A stretch of 64,000 bases of DNA from Siphonodentalium dalli. Lineage: Eukaryota > Mollusca > Scaphopoda > Gadilida > Siphonodentaliidae. The stretch lies in the NCBI GenBank assembly GCA_032622095.1, contig CP136067.1:50201899-50265898 (forward strand), given 5' to 3'. The position numbers and the translations under genes are program-made. Positions 12,148 to 24,598 of this stretch are shown one piece after another. The notes below the pieces were generated by a model, which did not search any database, was not told where the DNA came from, and saw only the letters and a program-made list of their open reading frames with translations. Within the stretch, counting starts at the first letter, position 1; each line of letters starts with the position of its first letter.

Positions 12148-13047
12148 TTTTCTGGAATTTCGGACTATTTCGTCTATAAAAATACGATGAGCAACTGAAA
12201 ATGTTTTTCAACATTCTGGAAGGGGTAGATGTCCAGGTATATATGTTTAAAATTTCACGCATAAACTATGACAGATAACAAAGTTATAATTAGTTTTATA
12301 GGCCCACCATAAATCCCCTATAATAAACGCATGCCCCCGTAAGCACATGGCTTTGCTGTGGATGCTTTCGTTCCCAGCATGCATCATTCTCGCTATCTGT
12401 AAAATGTCTATGAACAATGGCTGTGCCACGCACTCTTAGCTTTGATCCGCATTTAGAAGCATTCTGGTGTGGCGAATGAGAAACCTGCAGTAATTTATAA
12501 GCCGTAGTTCATTGTAATAATTTGAAGAATTACTTATCTTAACGGAATTCTGAGGCGGTCCATTCATGTAACCAATATATTTTATATTATGATTTATATT
12601 TATGGCTAATAATACGATCTTGGTGGCGTTACCATTTCTGACTATGGTTTTCTTGTTCATCCTTGTCTGTTTGAATAGATTTGGAGTACACATCCAGAGC
12701 AGATTACGGCAGTTATCAGTACTCATCTCGAGAACATAACAAATTTGAAAAATCAATATCTAATAACTCTGAGCTTTTGTTTGATGGGTTCCTCGACTCG
12801 AATCAAATATTTGTTACCCCCAAAGCCAAAGAAATAGTAATATAGGACCCTCTGATCGGATTGTTGTTGTTGGAATCTGTTGAGATGGGGACCCTCTTTA
12901 CGGGTTGAGTACCTTTAAAGTTGTAACGAGACCTTCAACTTCAAGACGACAAGAGTAAGGCCTAAATTATTTTTTTTAATATTGCCTGTTGGAATTTGTG
13001 TGGATATCAATTTCAATTTTATAGCGAAGAGTGGTACAATTTTTTAC

Positions 13048-13348
13048 CTCTTTTTTTTTCACGACGACATCTTCACCATCGGCATCGTCTTCGCTACTTG
13101 ACAACACAAGTTCTGCCGACAAAATCGACACTTTCTTCTTGCCAATCTTGGGCTGGTTCTGACAGCTCATTTTGCTTGTTCCACATTTGCAGCCTCTGCT
13201 GCAAAATGTCCCCGCATCCAAACAGGGACACGATGTCCGCAACGAACGAGACGTGCATGGCCGACTTCCTCCACGCGCATACATTCCCGCATGAACAATT
13301 AACAGCCACCGGATCGCTTCCAAATCTATTTTTTAAACGTTCCGCCAT
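13048..13348 (-). pseudogene. Cys-rich (CXC-like) exon fragment, frameshifted
   Basis: On the minus strand an ATG at 13348 opens a frame beginning MAERLKNRF and containing CSCGNVC. Shortly after, a +1 shift is needed to enter the frame that holds RPC...SCPCLDAGTFC...CKCG...SCQNQ, then a Ser/Asp/Glu/Lys-rich tail ending at a good donor (GTAAAA, just below 13048). The C-x-C...C...CxCG...C spacing recalls tesmin/TSO1-type CXC motifs, but I assign it only by pattern. The lost frame suggests a decayed exon or captured gene piece; a sequencing indel is the alternative. A CCAA microsatellite, probably the tail of the adjacent LINE, ends right at the ATG. Confidence 0.4.
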
Positions 13349-13731
13349 TGGTTGGTTGGTTGGTTGGTTGTAATTTCCTCCGTTGTCTTCGGAGAACCCT
13401 GTATTAAACAGGTACACAATATCGACTGCTGATCAGTTTCTGGTAAGAGGATTAGTTTCCAGCAGCAGTAGATAGTCAGAAGGAATGTAGGAAGAATTTT
13501 CCAAGAATAGCAGGAGAGAGTTCCGCAAGTATTACCGCACATACATGTATACTATATACCACTATTATATTAGATTGATAGAGGTTAGTATCGAGCATAG
13601 ATTATGCACTATTTCAGAGAGTTAATGATTTGTAGTCGTTAGTGCTAGTAGTTAGTATAATCTTCAAATAAATCAAACAATGAAATTTGACTTGAGTCCA
13701 TGATTAGATTTTGATTGCCTTGGTTGTCACC

Positions 13732-16700
13732 TTACGTCTGTTTGCTGATGGTAGCTGCTCGGAAATTATGCAGCTCGAAAATCATTGCTCGACTGATATG
13801 TTCGATCTTTTGAACCAGGTCCCAGTTATTACCGATTAGGTTGGAAATTCTAATATGGGTACAGTCGAGTAAGCAGTGCAGCATTAACTGTTCAGAACAA
13901 CTAATCTCCTCTGCAACATCTGGACAGCAACCATTGGAAAGTAGATTCTTCATCGCCTTAATGTGATTACTTCGAACTTCTTCACTAGCTGAGCACTCAA
14001 GAAGAAAGTGCTCACGATTTTCTGGCTTTTCCTTACATAGCAGACAGGTTGGAGAGACTTCAAACTGGTTGAATTGGTGTCTATTTGCTTGAAGTATGTA
14101 TGTTCCCGTGACTAGTTTTGCTTTCACCATCGCCTTCTTCACTTCCCTTTCATTTGCTGGTACGCTCTTCCATTATAGTGTATGACTCTCAGCTGTCGGG
14201 TGACTTTGTAGACTTAAAAATCTCAACGAAGGTTTACTTTGCATCTCCTCGGTCCATAATGTGTTGAAATAGCTATCGACAGCTGAGTCCATCTGTCTTT
14301 TCCAAGTTGCCTTGTCCAGAGGATTCTTAATAATGTCGAAGGCGGATGGGAGTTGGTATTTAGCCAGCACTCTTCTTATGTATGAAAACCAGCTTCTGTC
14401 ACCGATGTCCTTAACAGCAAGCTGTCTGTTGGCAAGTTTATGCTCGGGTGAGTTAACTCGCATAGCCACTCTATGGAACAGTGTTAAGGCATTCTTTTCT
14501 ATACTGGCCGTGATCGGGAGGGTACCCACAAGCATATAGGCTGCAACGTTCGGACATCTGGATGGTAAATTTTGCAAATCCTTGATAAGACCCATTTCGT
14601 ATTTCTTCAGAGCTTGCTGCTCTCCTTCAAGTAGTGTCATCACTTCCAGCCCGTAAGTAATCCGTGGTCTACCAAACAAGGTATACAGCCTGTATGATAG
14701 GTATGGGTTAATTCCATTCTTCCCATGTAGGCCTGCTCCCAGGATAGCATACAGAGATCTTCTACCTTTCTGGATCCGTTGGTCTATCATATCACTCTTT
14801 TGATTAGAGCGGGTCAACCCCAGATGTACCGTTCTGTTTGTCTCTCTGATTGTATCTTCTCCCATCTTCCATTCATCGTGCTCATTCATTCTCTTTTTGG
14901 ATGCATTGAAGATAACAATGTCGCTTTTCGTAGGGTTGATCGTCACTCTATCTTTAGAGGAGATATTGTGTACTGTGTCGAGTGAGAGTTGTAAATCCTC
15001 CGGGTTTGTCGCTAGTATTGCTATGTCATCGGCTACTACAGGAGCACCAAGGTAGATACTGCCAATGGAAGCTCCGATCCTATTTGACTCCAGAGTATTG
15101 ATGAGATCGTTGTTATATCTTTTATATAGTGCTGGTGAGAGTTTAGCCCCTTGTCGAATACCTTGACCAGTGTTGAATGTGTCGCCAAGTAGTCCATTCC
15201 ATTTGATCCGCGTGCATGCTTGAGTTTGTAGCATGTTGATGAGGATCCACATGGTACCTCTCACCCCGCTGTGAAATAGTTTCCTCATAAGATGGTGATG
15301 GCTCACTTTGTCGAAGGCTTTGGCAGCGTCCAGCGTCACCAGAGCAATGGGCTTTTTCATCTCTTTGGATTCATTTATTACCTCGGAAACTATTAGAGCT
15401 GCATGGGCTGGCGAGCTGTTTTCCGTGAAGCCAGATTGTAGTTGATTTTGTGAGTTGTTCAGGGTGTTGCATATTCGTTTGTAAATGATGTCCTCTAGAA
15501 TTTTACTTATTACTGGTGTTACTGTAATTCCCCTGTAATTTCCTGGCAGCTTCTGATCCTTTTCTTTCTTGAGTATTGGTGTTAAGAGTCCATCCTTCAG
15601 GATTTCAGGAACAGATTTGAGAGCCACTATGTCGTTAATGATGTCCGTGACTGCACATGTAATACTCCAACCCCCGAGTTTGAGATGCTCGGCTGTCAAT
15701 CCAAGGTAATCAGCAGCTTTTCCATTAGACAGTCTACGTATAGCCCTATCAACTTCAGAGGGGTCGACTACTGGCGACAGTGAGGTATCTTCAGCTTCGG
15801 CTTCAACTATGGATTGGATTACCAGCTGCTCCATTTTAACTGTCTCATCAAATTCCTTACTGAAGGCAGAATTTTCCTCTGGGGTGGCAAGATTGCTGAA
15901 ATGGTCGGTCCAACCGTTGAGTATATCCTCCTCATCTTCAAGTAGTTGATTATTGACGACTAGCTGTTGGGTAGATGTTGTTGTATTCACTCTCTGCTTC
16001 CTGACCAGTTTGAAGAAGGCTTTACTATCCATCTCTGATGTTGTCATAATCTCCTCATAGTAAGCAACCCTTTTTTGTGCTTCTTGTTGTCTTTGGAGCT
16101 GTCGAAACATTTTTTTAGCGGCTTTCATAGTATCGTATTCCATTCCTCCGACTCTTCCTTGCGTCTTCCATTTGTAGAAGGCCATTTTAGCCTTATTGCA
16201 TGCTTCCTTAATCTCCGCGCTCCAGTGCCTTGCCCTGTTTGAAAGATTTTTTGATGGTTTGGGTTGTCTAGGAATATTGTTGTCAGCGGCTGTATGTAGG
16301 ACATGACTCAGTTGAATCACCTTTTGATTTATGTCGTGTGTGTATGCGGCTGGTTCATTATCTAATCCTGAAATGGATATTAATTCTTCCACAGATGCTA
16401 GGTAGCCCGCTTTGTCGCATTTTGCCCAGGACGGTTTCTTTGTTGCTGCTTGTGTTGGTGGCTTATCTACTCCATTCTGCAAGTTCCTTGTTGTTGACAT
16501 TTTCGTACAAGTATGAATAGTAGCAGATATTAATGAATGATCTGATGTGTTGCACGCTTCTCTGCCCATGTTGACGATATTGATGAGGAAGTCTTTGCAT
16601 AAGTTACATGACAGCAGGAAATAGTCGATGAGGGATGAATTCTTGCCATCGTGATGATAGAATGTTGGAGTAGTTGGGTAATCTTGAGGTAGAATCAACT

Positions 16701-17667
16701 TGACATCTAATTTCAGGTTCCTTAGAGCAGAATCGTTCTCATTGGGAGGCTCCCGGTGAAGTGAGCCGTTAAGGTCGCCTGCGACGATGATTAGATGAGA
16801 GTCCTGATATTTTAAGACGATCTCACGGACAGCATCTAGACAGCCAACATAGATTGATTTGTTAGAGTTATTTCCTCGACTGGGTAGGTAGCAGTTGATA
16901 ATACAGGATGGCCATGGGTTGGTATCCAGTCGTATAGCGCAGATGCTTTTATTGCCGTCAGGAAGCTTCTTGACAAGTGTGTCTAAACTCTTCTTCCATA
17001 TGATAGAGACACCACCATATCCTCTGATTCTCTCCTTGTGGTTGATCGGGTCGTCCTCATCTACGTATCTTGAGAAGTGATTGTGATTGTTTCCGATAAT
17101 TTTATTTATTTCTTCTTCTTCAAATTTGAACATCCAATGTTCTTGTAGTAGTAGGATGTCATATTTATGTAGCATTTGATTTAAATATACATGATTTCCT
17201 CTGATGTTCTGCACATTGATTGACGCCAAGGTGGTTGAGACTGTTTTGACACATTCCTCGGTGGACTGTTCATTGATTGGTATTGGGCTTGATGGTGTAC
17301 ATTGTGATTTGACTGTGAGTTTTGATGGTGGAGGTTGGGATGTGTCGTTTGGGGATTGTCTGTGTGTATTGTCCGTCGGCGTGGATATTGACTGTGGCGT
17401 GTCACTTGGATAGACTGATCGGTTGTTATCGTGCTTTGATATTTCCTGGGGTATTTCCTCCTCTCGGGTAAATTTTCCTGAGGTGTTTGTTTCATGGAGT
17501 TTTGCTGCTGATTTAATGGCGGCCCCTGGAAATCCACTTCCCTTCCATACTGTATGTTTGGGTTTGCTATACATTCGTTTCTCAGCCTCGGTGGTAAGTT
17601 GGGCTTGTGTTTCCTTGTCGCTTTTATCTTCTTTTGGATACGCGTTGAAGCATTTATGTTGTTCCAA
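13732..17667 (-). pseudogene. LINE ORF2: AP-like endonuclease and reverse transcriptase
   Basis: The first 1164 residues (17667-14173) hold an exonuclease-endonuclease-phosphatase domain at about 149-384 (LLLQEHW, IVAGDLNG, LIDYFLLS, TSDHSLI) and a reverse transcriptase at about 635-920: motif A TLDAAKAFDKV at 778-788, motif B GIRQGAKLSP, motif C VADD at 878-881. A single TAA at 14175-14173 interrupts the frame, which then reopens in phase to 13732 with a CxxC...H...C zinc-knuckle-like segment (CLLCKEKPENREHFLLEC). The intact reading on both sides marks the TAA as a recent nonsense change. Conserved similarity begins only near residue 147, so the true start may be downstream of 17667; the first part overlaps ORF1 in another frame. 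Confidence 0.85.
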
Positions 17668-18450
17668 TCCTTGAAGGGACTCTTCTGGGTTGCCGGTTTG
17701 TGATAGGATTGATTCGGTATGGAGGTGTTGGTTGAGGCTCGGCCATGCCCTAAAAAATGATGCTGATGTTGATAGGAGCCATTTTCCTCCGTTTCGGGTT
17801 GGGTATGTGAAATATTTTGGTAATCATAAGGCCCTCGTTGATTCTGCAATCTGGTCATAGCATTGTAGTTGGATGTTGCATGATCATTGTAGTTCATTTC
17901 TTCTGGGCGATACACAGGACCTGGAGTTTTTGTACACGTATGTGGTGAAGGAAAGGAATGGAAATCTTTCTGATGACGACTAGCATTATCGTATTTGTTT
18001 TGTTCGATAATAAGTTTACAACTCCTCTGTTCCAACTGCAGTAGCTTCATCTCGGTCGACAGCTGCTCTATTTTGGTGAGTAGTAGATCCATGTTCAAGC
18101 TTGGTTGTACGTACACAGCTTCTTGTCCAATGCTCTTCAATGTTTCGGGTATCATATCTGCAGCTACTTTGATTTTAAGTGTAGCAATAGTTTTATCCTT
18201 TTCCGTGTTGAGGTCTTCCAGTCTTATTATTTCTGCCCTACAGGCTGTGATTTGTTTTGCAGCCTCCTCAGCCTTGAACTCTATTTTCGATGGCTTCTTC
18301 TTTGCAACACGCTTTATATGAGTATGAGCGCCCGCAGGAACCTCTTCTTCGTTGACATTGGAGGTGACTGTCTGACTTCCGTTCTGAGAGTTTTCAACGG
18401 TAGTATTTACTGTTTTTATATTATTAATGCCTGTCCGTCAGCATTATTTT
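17181..18450 (-). CDS. LINE ORF1-like protein (coiled coil plus basic Gln/His-rich tail)
   Basis: An open frame runs from a TGA near 18450 to the stop at 17181. The first ATG is at 18155 (324 residues), but the frame is open about 95 codons further upstream with a Lys/Glu/Ala-rich, heptad-like stretch that looks like the coiled coil of LINE ORF1 proteins. Either initiation is not at an ATG, or the 5' end is damaged. The rest is polar, rich in Gln, Asn, His, Pro and Arg, and could bind nucleic acid. Its last ~490 nt overlap the extended ORF2 frame, so one of the two frames there is probably not translated, or ORF2 starts inside the overlap. No zinc knuckle is visible. Confidence 0.55.
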
Positions 18451-18460
18451 TAGATCGATG

Positions 18461-18999
18461 ATGCATTCTGGTCTTTCTGACCCTTGACCCTTCGACCAAT
18501 GCTTGCAATATCTAAACACCGATTTACGATGAAGGCCTGTGTTTCATGGGTTTGCTGGTGCGCGCGCCACCATGGCAATCCGATTATTCTGGGCAAGAAT
18601 AATTTCATATATAAATAACAGTTCTATCACTTTAGAAAAAAATAGGAGACGAATACCATTTGATCATGGAATGCACCAGTGTTAGCTCTAGATTTCTACC
18701 CCGCCATCTTACTGAACTAATAAACGTTTATAACTTCTGCTCAATTCTAAACACAACCGACACTGTGCACGCCCATGAACAAGTTGGTGGGTTTTTAAGA
18801 TATGCCCAACATGTTGCATATTTCACTCCCTATCGAGGGTATACCTCACAGGAATGAACTATGCAACCATTGGCATACTATATTATTCGGATCACCGCAG
18901 CACCACCTTGCCTTAGACATACATGTGACGACGGCAAATGTTTACGATGACTTTATTAAATTCCAATGTTTTACTTACTATTTTATTTGTTTACACCAT
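18461..18999. other. No gene recognised
   Basis: Unassigned spacer between the minus-strand LINE and the long-inverted-repeat element. Confidence 0.5.
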
Positions 19000-19960
19000 T
19001 TAGTCCAGGAGATATTGGTCGACCTCTGCACCCCCCCCCCCAGGACTTGACTTTACCCCACTAATTTTCTTCCTTAAGGTCTCCTATAATTTTTTTCACT
19101 TGTTAACAAGAACAAAAAGTGGCCGCAGAGACTCCAGACAAGATGGCGTCCATCATGGCGGCCATTATTTTTAAATGCACCAGGTCTCTTTGATCGCCAT
19201 TATAGTACATGTTATACATTTATCATATAGAGGAGTCATTGGCGAACACATGGGGACCATAATATGCATTCATTGCGGGATATTTTTGTCCGATATCACG
19301 TTTTCCCCAAATGCCGGTATCATAGGTCAAAGCCGAATCTCCGTTAATAACGCGATGTTATGTTTCGAATCAATGAATCTTATTGCTATTATAACAACAC
19401 CCATGCATATATATTTGCAGGAGATACTCGAGCTAGGATTCCTCTTATATCTGAGTTGAGGAATATTTACCCAAATCCAAGATGGCGGCCAAAATGGCCA
19501 CCAGAAATAAAAAATCGCTGATTTTAACATCAGTGAGCATTATTGTCATGACAACTCCACACCTGCTTACTATTGTAAGTTGGGAACACTTAGGCGTAGA
19601 ACTTTCCTTGTACCATATCCAAATAAAAGTCCCCCAAATCCAAAATGGCGCCCACAATGGCGGACAGATTTTGAATAATCACCGATATTCCCTCATATTC
19701 ACATCATTGGGCATTATTGTCGAGACAACTCCATCCATGCGTACAGTTGAGTTGGAAATACTGAGGTGAAATAATTACCTTACATCTCATGCAATGGTTT
19801 TCCAAATCGAAGATGGCGGCCAAAATGGCGACCGAAATTTGAAAACACGCCTACATTCCTTTACTTTCTTAGGTTGGGCGTTATTGTTTCGCGATTTATA
19901 CCCACCATTACATGTTGATATGTATGAATTATTCATTAGGGTTTGGCAATTGATACTCAT
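19000..19960 (+). repeat. Left terminal inverted repeat
   Basis: Pairs with 26001-27182 in reverse complement. It contains many ATGGCGGCC/GGCCGCCAT blocks. It lacks about 200 bp present in the right arm (roughly 26790-26970), indicating a deletion here or an insertion there. Confidence 0.85.
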
Positions 19961-19989
19961 AATGTTGAAAGCCCGACATTTGACGGATG

Positions 19990-20182
19990 CATTTCAGCTA
20001 AGGCGCAGAAGACCATAATGCATAATATACCCAAACTCCTTGAACATGATCATAAGAACAAGCTTGTTGGCGTCCAGCAATCGTCTCACCGAACAGATCC
20101 AAGCAGATGATAACAATACACACGGTGCTAGTTTGTGGGTATGTGTCATGATAGTGGAAATGAAATTGGACCATGACTGCAC
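19990..20182 (-). repeat. Inner inverted segment, left copy (coding-like)
   Basis: On the minus strand this segment reads an open frame containing STIMTHTHKLAP and ending in a stop. The plus strand at 25185-25355 reads a diverged version containing PTIMAHVHKLAP. The shared block in the same frame suggests a former coding segment or simply an aligned inverted repeat. I do not recognise the protein. Confidence 0.5.
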
Positions 20183-20259
20183 CGCCCCTTATTTTGTTAT
20201 GTTTTAGATTCAGACAGGATCTCATGTGTGGCTTTGCTTTCCTTGTATGCTAATATTGT

Positions 20260-22804
20260 ATGTTCCCATCCGATTGGAAGCCGTTCTTAAACAACTGGAC
20301 CAGGAGTATGCCATTGGCTAATGATGGAAATGTTATTAATGATGAAGTTATTGCTATAGATATCACTATTGACAACAAAAAAGTCACCATTATCTCCCTG
20401 TACTACCCTCCACAAATTACCTCTTCGCCCAATCTAGAAACACTTAAATTCTTTAAAAAAAGAAACAAACAATGTATATTTTTAGGCGACTTCAACGCCA
20501 AACATCAAATTTTTAATAGCAAAGCAACAAACAAACATGGAGACATCCTATTTGATATTAAAGAAGAATTAGAGCTTATTCACTTAAACGATGCTGGTGA
20601 GCCAACCCATTGTTCAACTCTAACAAGGGTATGGGATGTAATAGATCACGCGTTCGCTACGGAGGAAGCTGCCAAACTCTGCATCGGAACCACCATAGGT
20701 GCTGATGTTGGAAGCGACCACCTCCCGCTCGAACTAAAAATAACAAAATTCAAAAGCAGCAAAGCAAAAGTCAAACTAAGAAGAAACATAGGCAAAGCCG
20801 ACTGGCAAAAATTCAAGCAAGAAATCATTTCAAACCTGTCAAACTCTGACTTAAATTCACCCAGAGCTCTAGAATTAGCTGCAATAAATATATCGGAAAC
20901 ACTTAACAACGCACTTAACTTAGCATGCCCCAAAAAAGAGGTAAAAGCTCATACGTGGAGGGTGTCCAGAGATACACTGAATCTTATAAGGTTCAAAAGG
21001 AAAATACGGAGACTCTCGGCGAAGAACCCCCATGACAATGAATATAAAACACTGTATAATAACCTCAATAGACAAGTTAAACAAAAAATCAAAGAAGAAA
21101 AAAATGAATCCTGGAAAAAAATAACAGCCAGTCTTAATGACCAAAACATGGATAGAAAATTCTGGCAAACATTCAAAACGCTTACGGGCCAAGGGAACAA
21201 TGCAGCATCAGATAATTCTAAATCAGTAACTGACCAAAATGGAAAAAAATCTGACAATGACCAAGAAAAAGCCCAAATCTTCGCAGAGAGTCTACGAAAA
21301 ATCCACACCACCCATGAAGGCGATATATTTAACAAACGTTTTAAACGTTTCGTCAACGATTATATCGATGACAACTCAGAAATCTTCGCACCACTGCTAA
21401 AAGATAAAGTCGAACCAGGCGACGACGATCTCCTAATGACCGAAATCGATTTAGAAGAAGTGAGAAGGAATCTGAACCGGGGAAAACCTAACAAAGCACC
21501 CGGTGACGATGATATCACGTACGGCGTAATTAGACAGGCGCCGAACGAGCTATTTATTCGCCTTACTAACCTATATAACAAATGCCTGAGACTGGGTTAC
21601 TTCCCCAAAACATGGAAAACTGCAATAGGGACAATGATTCCTAAACCCGGCAAAGACCATACTATTCCAACCAACTATAGACCCATCAGCTTACTAAAAT
21701 GCACTGGCAAACTTTTTGAAAGGATTATAAGCACACGTATAAAGACTCATTTAGAGAGCATTAATTTTTTCAACAAACATCAACGGGCTTATAGGAGCGG
21801 GAAAGAGGGCATAGAACATGTATATCGATTAGCGGAAGATATTAAAACGGCAATAAGCAGACGCTGGGAAACTGGGGCCATATTCATCGACGTTGAAAAA
21901 GCTTTTGATTCTGTATGGCACAATGGGCTCAGATACAAACTGAGAACACGCACAGAACTACCACAAAAAAATAGTTAGACTTCTATCATCGTTCTTAACA
22001 CATAGAAATATAGCGGTTAAAATAAATGATGAAATTTCCGAAACAGTAAACCTTAAAGCCGGTACCCCCCCAGGGGTCAGTCTTAAGTCCCCTCCTTTTT
22101 TAATGAACGTAAACGATATACCTTTAGAGTCTACACATAATGTACATGCTTCACAATTTGCTGACGACATGGGCATATGGACACTAGCAAAAGGAAATAA
22201 ATTAATTGAACTTAGACTGCAAAAACAACTCACAGAACTTGAAAAATGGTGTTCCAAATGGAGAATAAAACTAAATGCAAATAAAACACAGTTGGTAGTA
22301 TTTGGGAACCTATATCATAGATCAAAGCCAAAACTCACGCTATTTAACGAACCAATAAAACAAAATAAAGAAGCAACTCTATTAGGATTCACTCTAGATG
22401 AGAACTTCAGACTTAAAAAGCATATTAAGAATATTTCAACTAAAGCTTTACAGAGAACCGCACTCCTAACGAGACTTCGGGGCACGGGGTGGGGGGTAAA
22501 CCCAAGCACCCTAATCAAATTATATAAACAATTCATTCGCCCAGTCATGGAATACGGGGCAATAGTTACTTCAAAATGCAGTCAAACAAACCTATGCATA
22601 TTGCAGCGGGCCCAAAATGAAGCACTTAGAAGAGCCCTTTTCGAAATAAGGTCAACACCTATTTCTGCCCTTCATTTGACTGCAGACGTCCCATACATAA
22701 AACAAAGGCTTCAAGAACTGGCGGACCGAACTTTAACCCGTATCAGTAACTCCAGTCTCATAACCGAATTAAATCTAAGGAAGTTACTCCTCAACAAGGA
22801 TTAA
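20260..22804 (+). pseudogene. Jockey-like LINE ORF2, 5'-truncated and frameshifted
   Basis: The frame from 20260 enters inside the endonuclease domain (GDFNAKH, then DVIDHAFAT and GSDHLPLEL) and continues into reverse transcriptase (NKAPGDDDI, YRPISLL, motif A IFIDVEKAFDSVWH) up to 21978. A frameshift near 21950 moves the rest to another frame, with a weakened motif B (AGTPPGVSLKSP) and motif C FADD, ending in a Jockey/CR1-type C-terminal region and a stop at 22804. The lack of the endonuclease start and the shift mean it cannot be active. No RNase H domain is seen. Confidence 0.85.
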
Positions 22805-22865
22805 CCACCTAACACCTATTATTACTGAACTTGTATTTATTGAATATATGCATATTATTACATTG

Positions 22866-23220
22866 ACTAACACCAAAATCAAAACATAGGTTAGCGGGCG
22901 CAAGCCCTAGATGACTCCTTGGGCGCTGATGAATGTCCTCGGGCGGTGTAGATACGCTTATCGTGGCCGTAGTATAAGTTATCGAATAATTATCTCCTAC
23001 AAACATAACTAACACTCATTGTATACCGGCATTCGCCAAAAAAAAACAAAAAAAACAATAATAATTGACTAACACCAAAATCAAAACATAGGATATCGGG
23101 CTCACGCCCTAGATGGCTCCTTGGGCGCTGATGAATGTCCTTGGGCGGCAATATACGCTTGTCGTGCCGTAGTATAAGCCGTCGAACAATTATCTCCTCC
23201 AAAATCAACTAACACTACTA
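22866..23220. repeat. Two-copy tandem repeat, about 200 bp
   Basis: The block starting TGACTAACACCAAAATCAAA and containing CCTTGGGCGCTGATGAATGT occurs twice in direct orientation (from about 22864 and 23065). It immediately follows the LINE coding region and is probably part of its 3' UTR. Confidence 0.75.
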
Positions 23221-23225
23221 AATTG

Positions 23226-24598
23226 ACAACACTTCCTTTACAGAAATTGTGTATATATATTCAATATTTTTACAAAATATATTAAAAACCACCCAAAAAA
23301 AAATCACAAAAACCAAAAAAATGTTCACTGTATATATATATACATCCACATATACCATTGTCTACCATCGTACATATTTTTTCAACCAATAAACTACAAC
23401 AAGAACATGAAGATGATTTCACTTACGCCGGCGCCCTGGGAACCCATTCAAACTGGGGGAAGACGCAACCAATTCTATAACAGGGCACTGCCCGCCACCA
23501 ATATAATTACAAATTCACTTTCAGAAGCTAGCGCTCATGTCATACACATTCCACTCACCTAACAACACCAACCAAGCGGGATCCGGCTTGAAAACCGACC
23601 CAGCACTAGCTTGGGGTGGGGTGCAGGATCTACAGACCCATAAGTGGTCATAGCTCTCAACGAGTTAGGAACGACATATACCAAAATATGATCGTCCCGC
23701 TTGCCGCTCTGACGTTTTCTTCGGGAGTAGGGCGGTTCACGGCTCAAGAATAGAACACACTGAAATGTACAAAATGTATACAAATTTTAACAAAATAAAG
23801 AAATTACCAAAAAATATAAAACCAAAAAATCTATTGAATGTAACCATGTAATCATATATATCTCTGTACAAAACCATTCACATCGTCAACAATTAAAGTC
23901 TATCTTGTACATAATCTCCAGATTTACTTCACTTTACTTCACTTATCGGAATCCAAACAACTCTGCACATAAAATTGTCAGAGTCTTCACCTACGCCCGT
24001 GCTATGGAATGCAGGGCGGCCCATCCAGAAACAACGAAACAAACAAACATACTGTCTCTGCGCATCTGGCTATAGCAGAATAGCGGTACGATGGCGCATT
24101 GAATCACATTGAATCACACGCTCTGCCTTGCGGTTGGTTGTTTTTTTTAAACAACTAACAAACTAACACTATTTTAAAACTATAACACGGGCCCCGCTCC
24201 TTTTTCAGCGCACTAGATGACACGCTCAGCTCAACCATATATTAAAGGGACCCACCGGGTCACCCCTCTCACCCCATATTAAAGCTCGTGGGCTCTTCCC
24301 CAAATAATCCATCCAATCAATTCAATCAAAGAAATAACATTAATTCATTATGGCCGCCTTTGCCGTGTTCGGACATGACTGTTTTTCTGTGTGCTATATC
24401 TCCACAACAACAAACCGTGGGGTGAAGGAGAAGATCACTCGATCTTTTCGACCATCCCGGGCGCTTCGCGCCTATCTACTCACTTTATGTATGCCATTGG
24501 CTACTGCTGTATAAGCCCCACCAAGACTGGGGTGTAGTCTTAAAGGCGATACCTTTGATAGTTGGTTGATATGTCATACTCACGCTGGGTGGTATGGT
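23226..24598. other. Probable LINE 3' UTR and unassigned DNA
   Basis: Non-coding sequence following the LINE. The 3' boundary of the LINE is not clear; no poly-A or microsatellite end was identified with confidence. Nothing else is assignable. Confidence 0.4.

Larger units (their letters stand above)
8590..12914. mobile_element. TTAA-flanked inverted-repeat DNA element (piggyBac- or Kolobok-like)
   Basis: The left end reads AAGGTACTCAACCCG and the right end CGGGTTGAGTACCTT; inverted similarity continues for about 150 bp on each side, with a gap of about 45 bp. Both ends are directly flanked by TTAA (8586-8589 and 12915-12918), the target used by piggyBac and Kolobok transposases. The interior carries a tandem repeat (8877-9349), a long hairpin (9763-9904), a fold-back (11438-12147) and no transposase, so this is a non-autonomous, much-invaded copy. 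A solo end fragment lies at 44785-44850. Confidence 0.7.
13350..18460 (-). mobile_element. Nearly full-length APE-type non-LTR retrotransposon
   Basis: A minus-strand LINE comprises an ORF1 (17181-18450), an endonuclease/reverse-transcriptase ORF2 (17667 down to 13732), a 3' UTR and a terminal (CCAA)n microsatellite at 13349-13370. The (ACCA)n tail resembles the end of the other LINE at 28280-30615. The 5' limit near 18460 is set by a TGA in the ORF1 frame and is approximate. I could not delimit a target-site duplication. Coding damage is slight (one in-frame stop), suggesting fairly recent activity. Confidence 0.8.

Noticed and set aside
14779-17674. Several plus-strand frames of 60-83 codons inside the minus-strand LINE
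   Set aside because: They are antisense shadows of ORF2.
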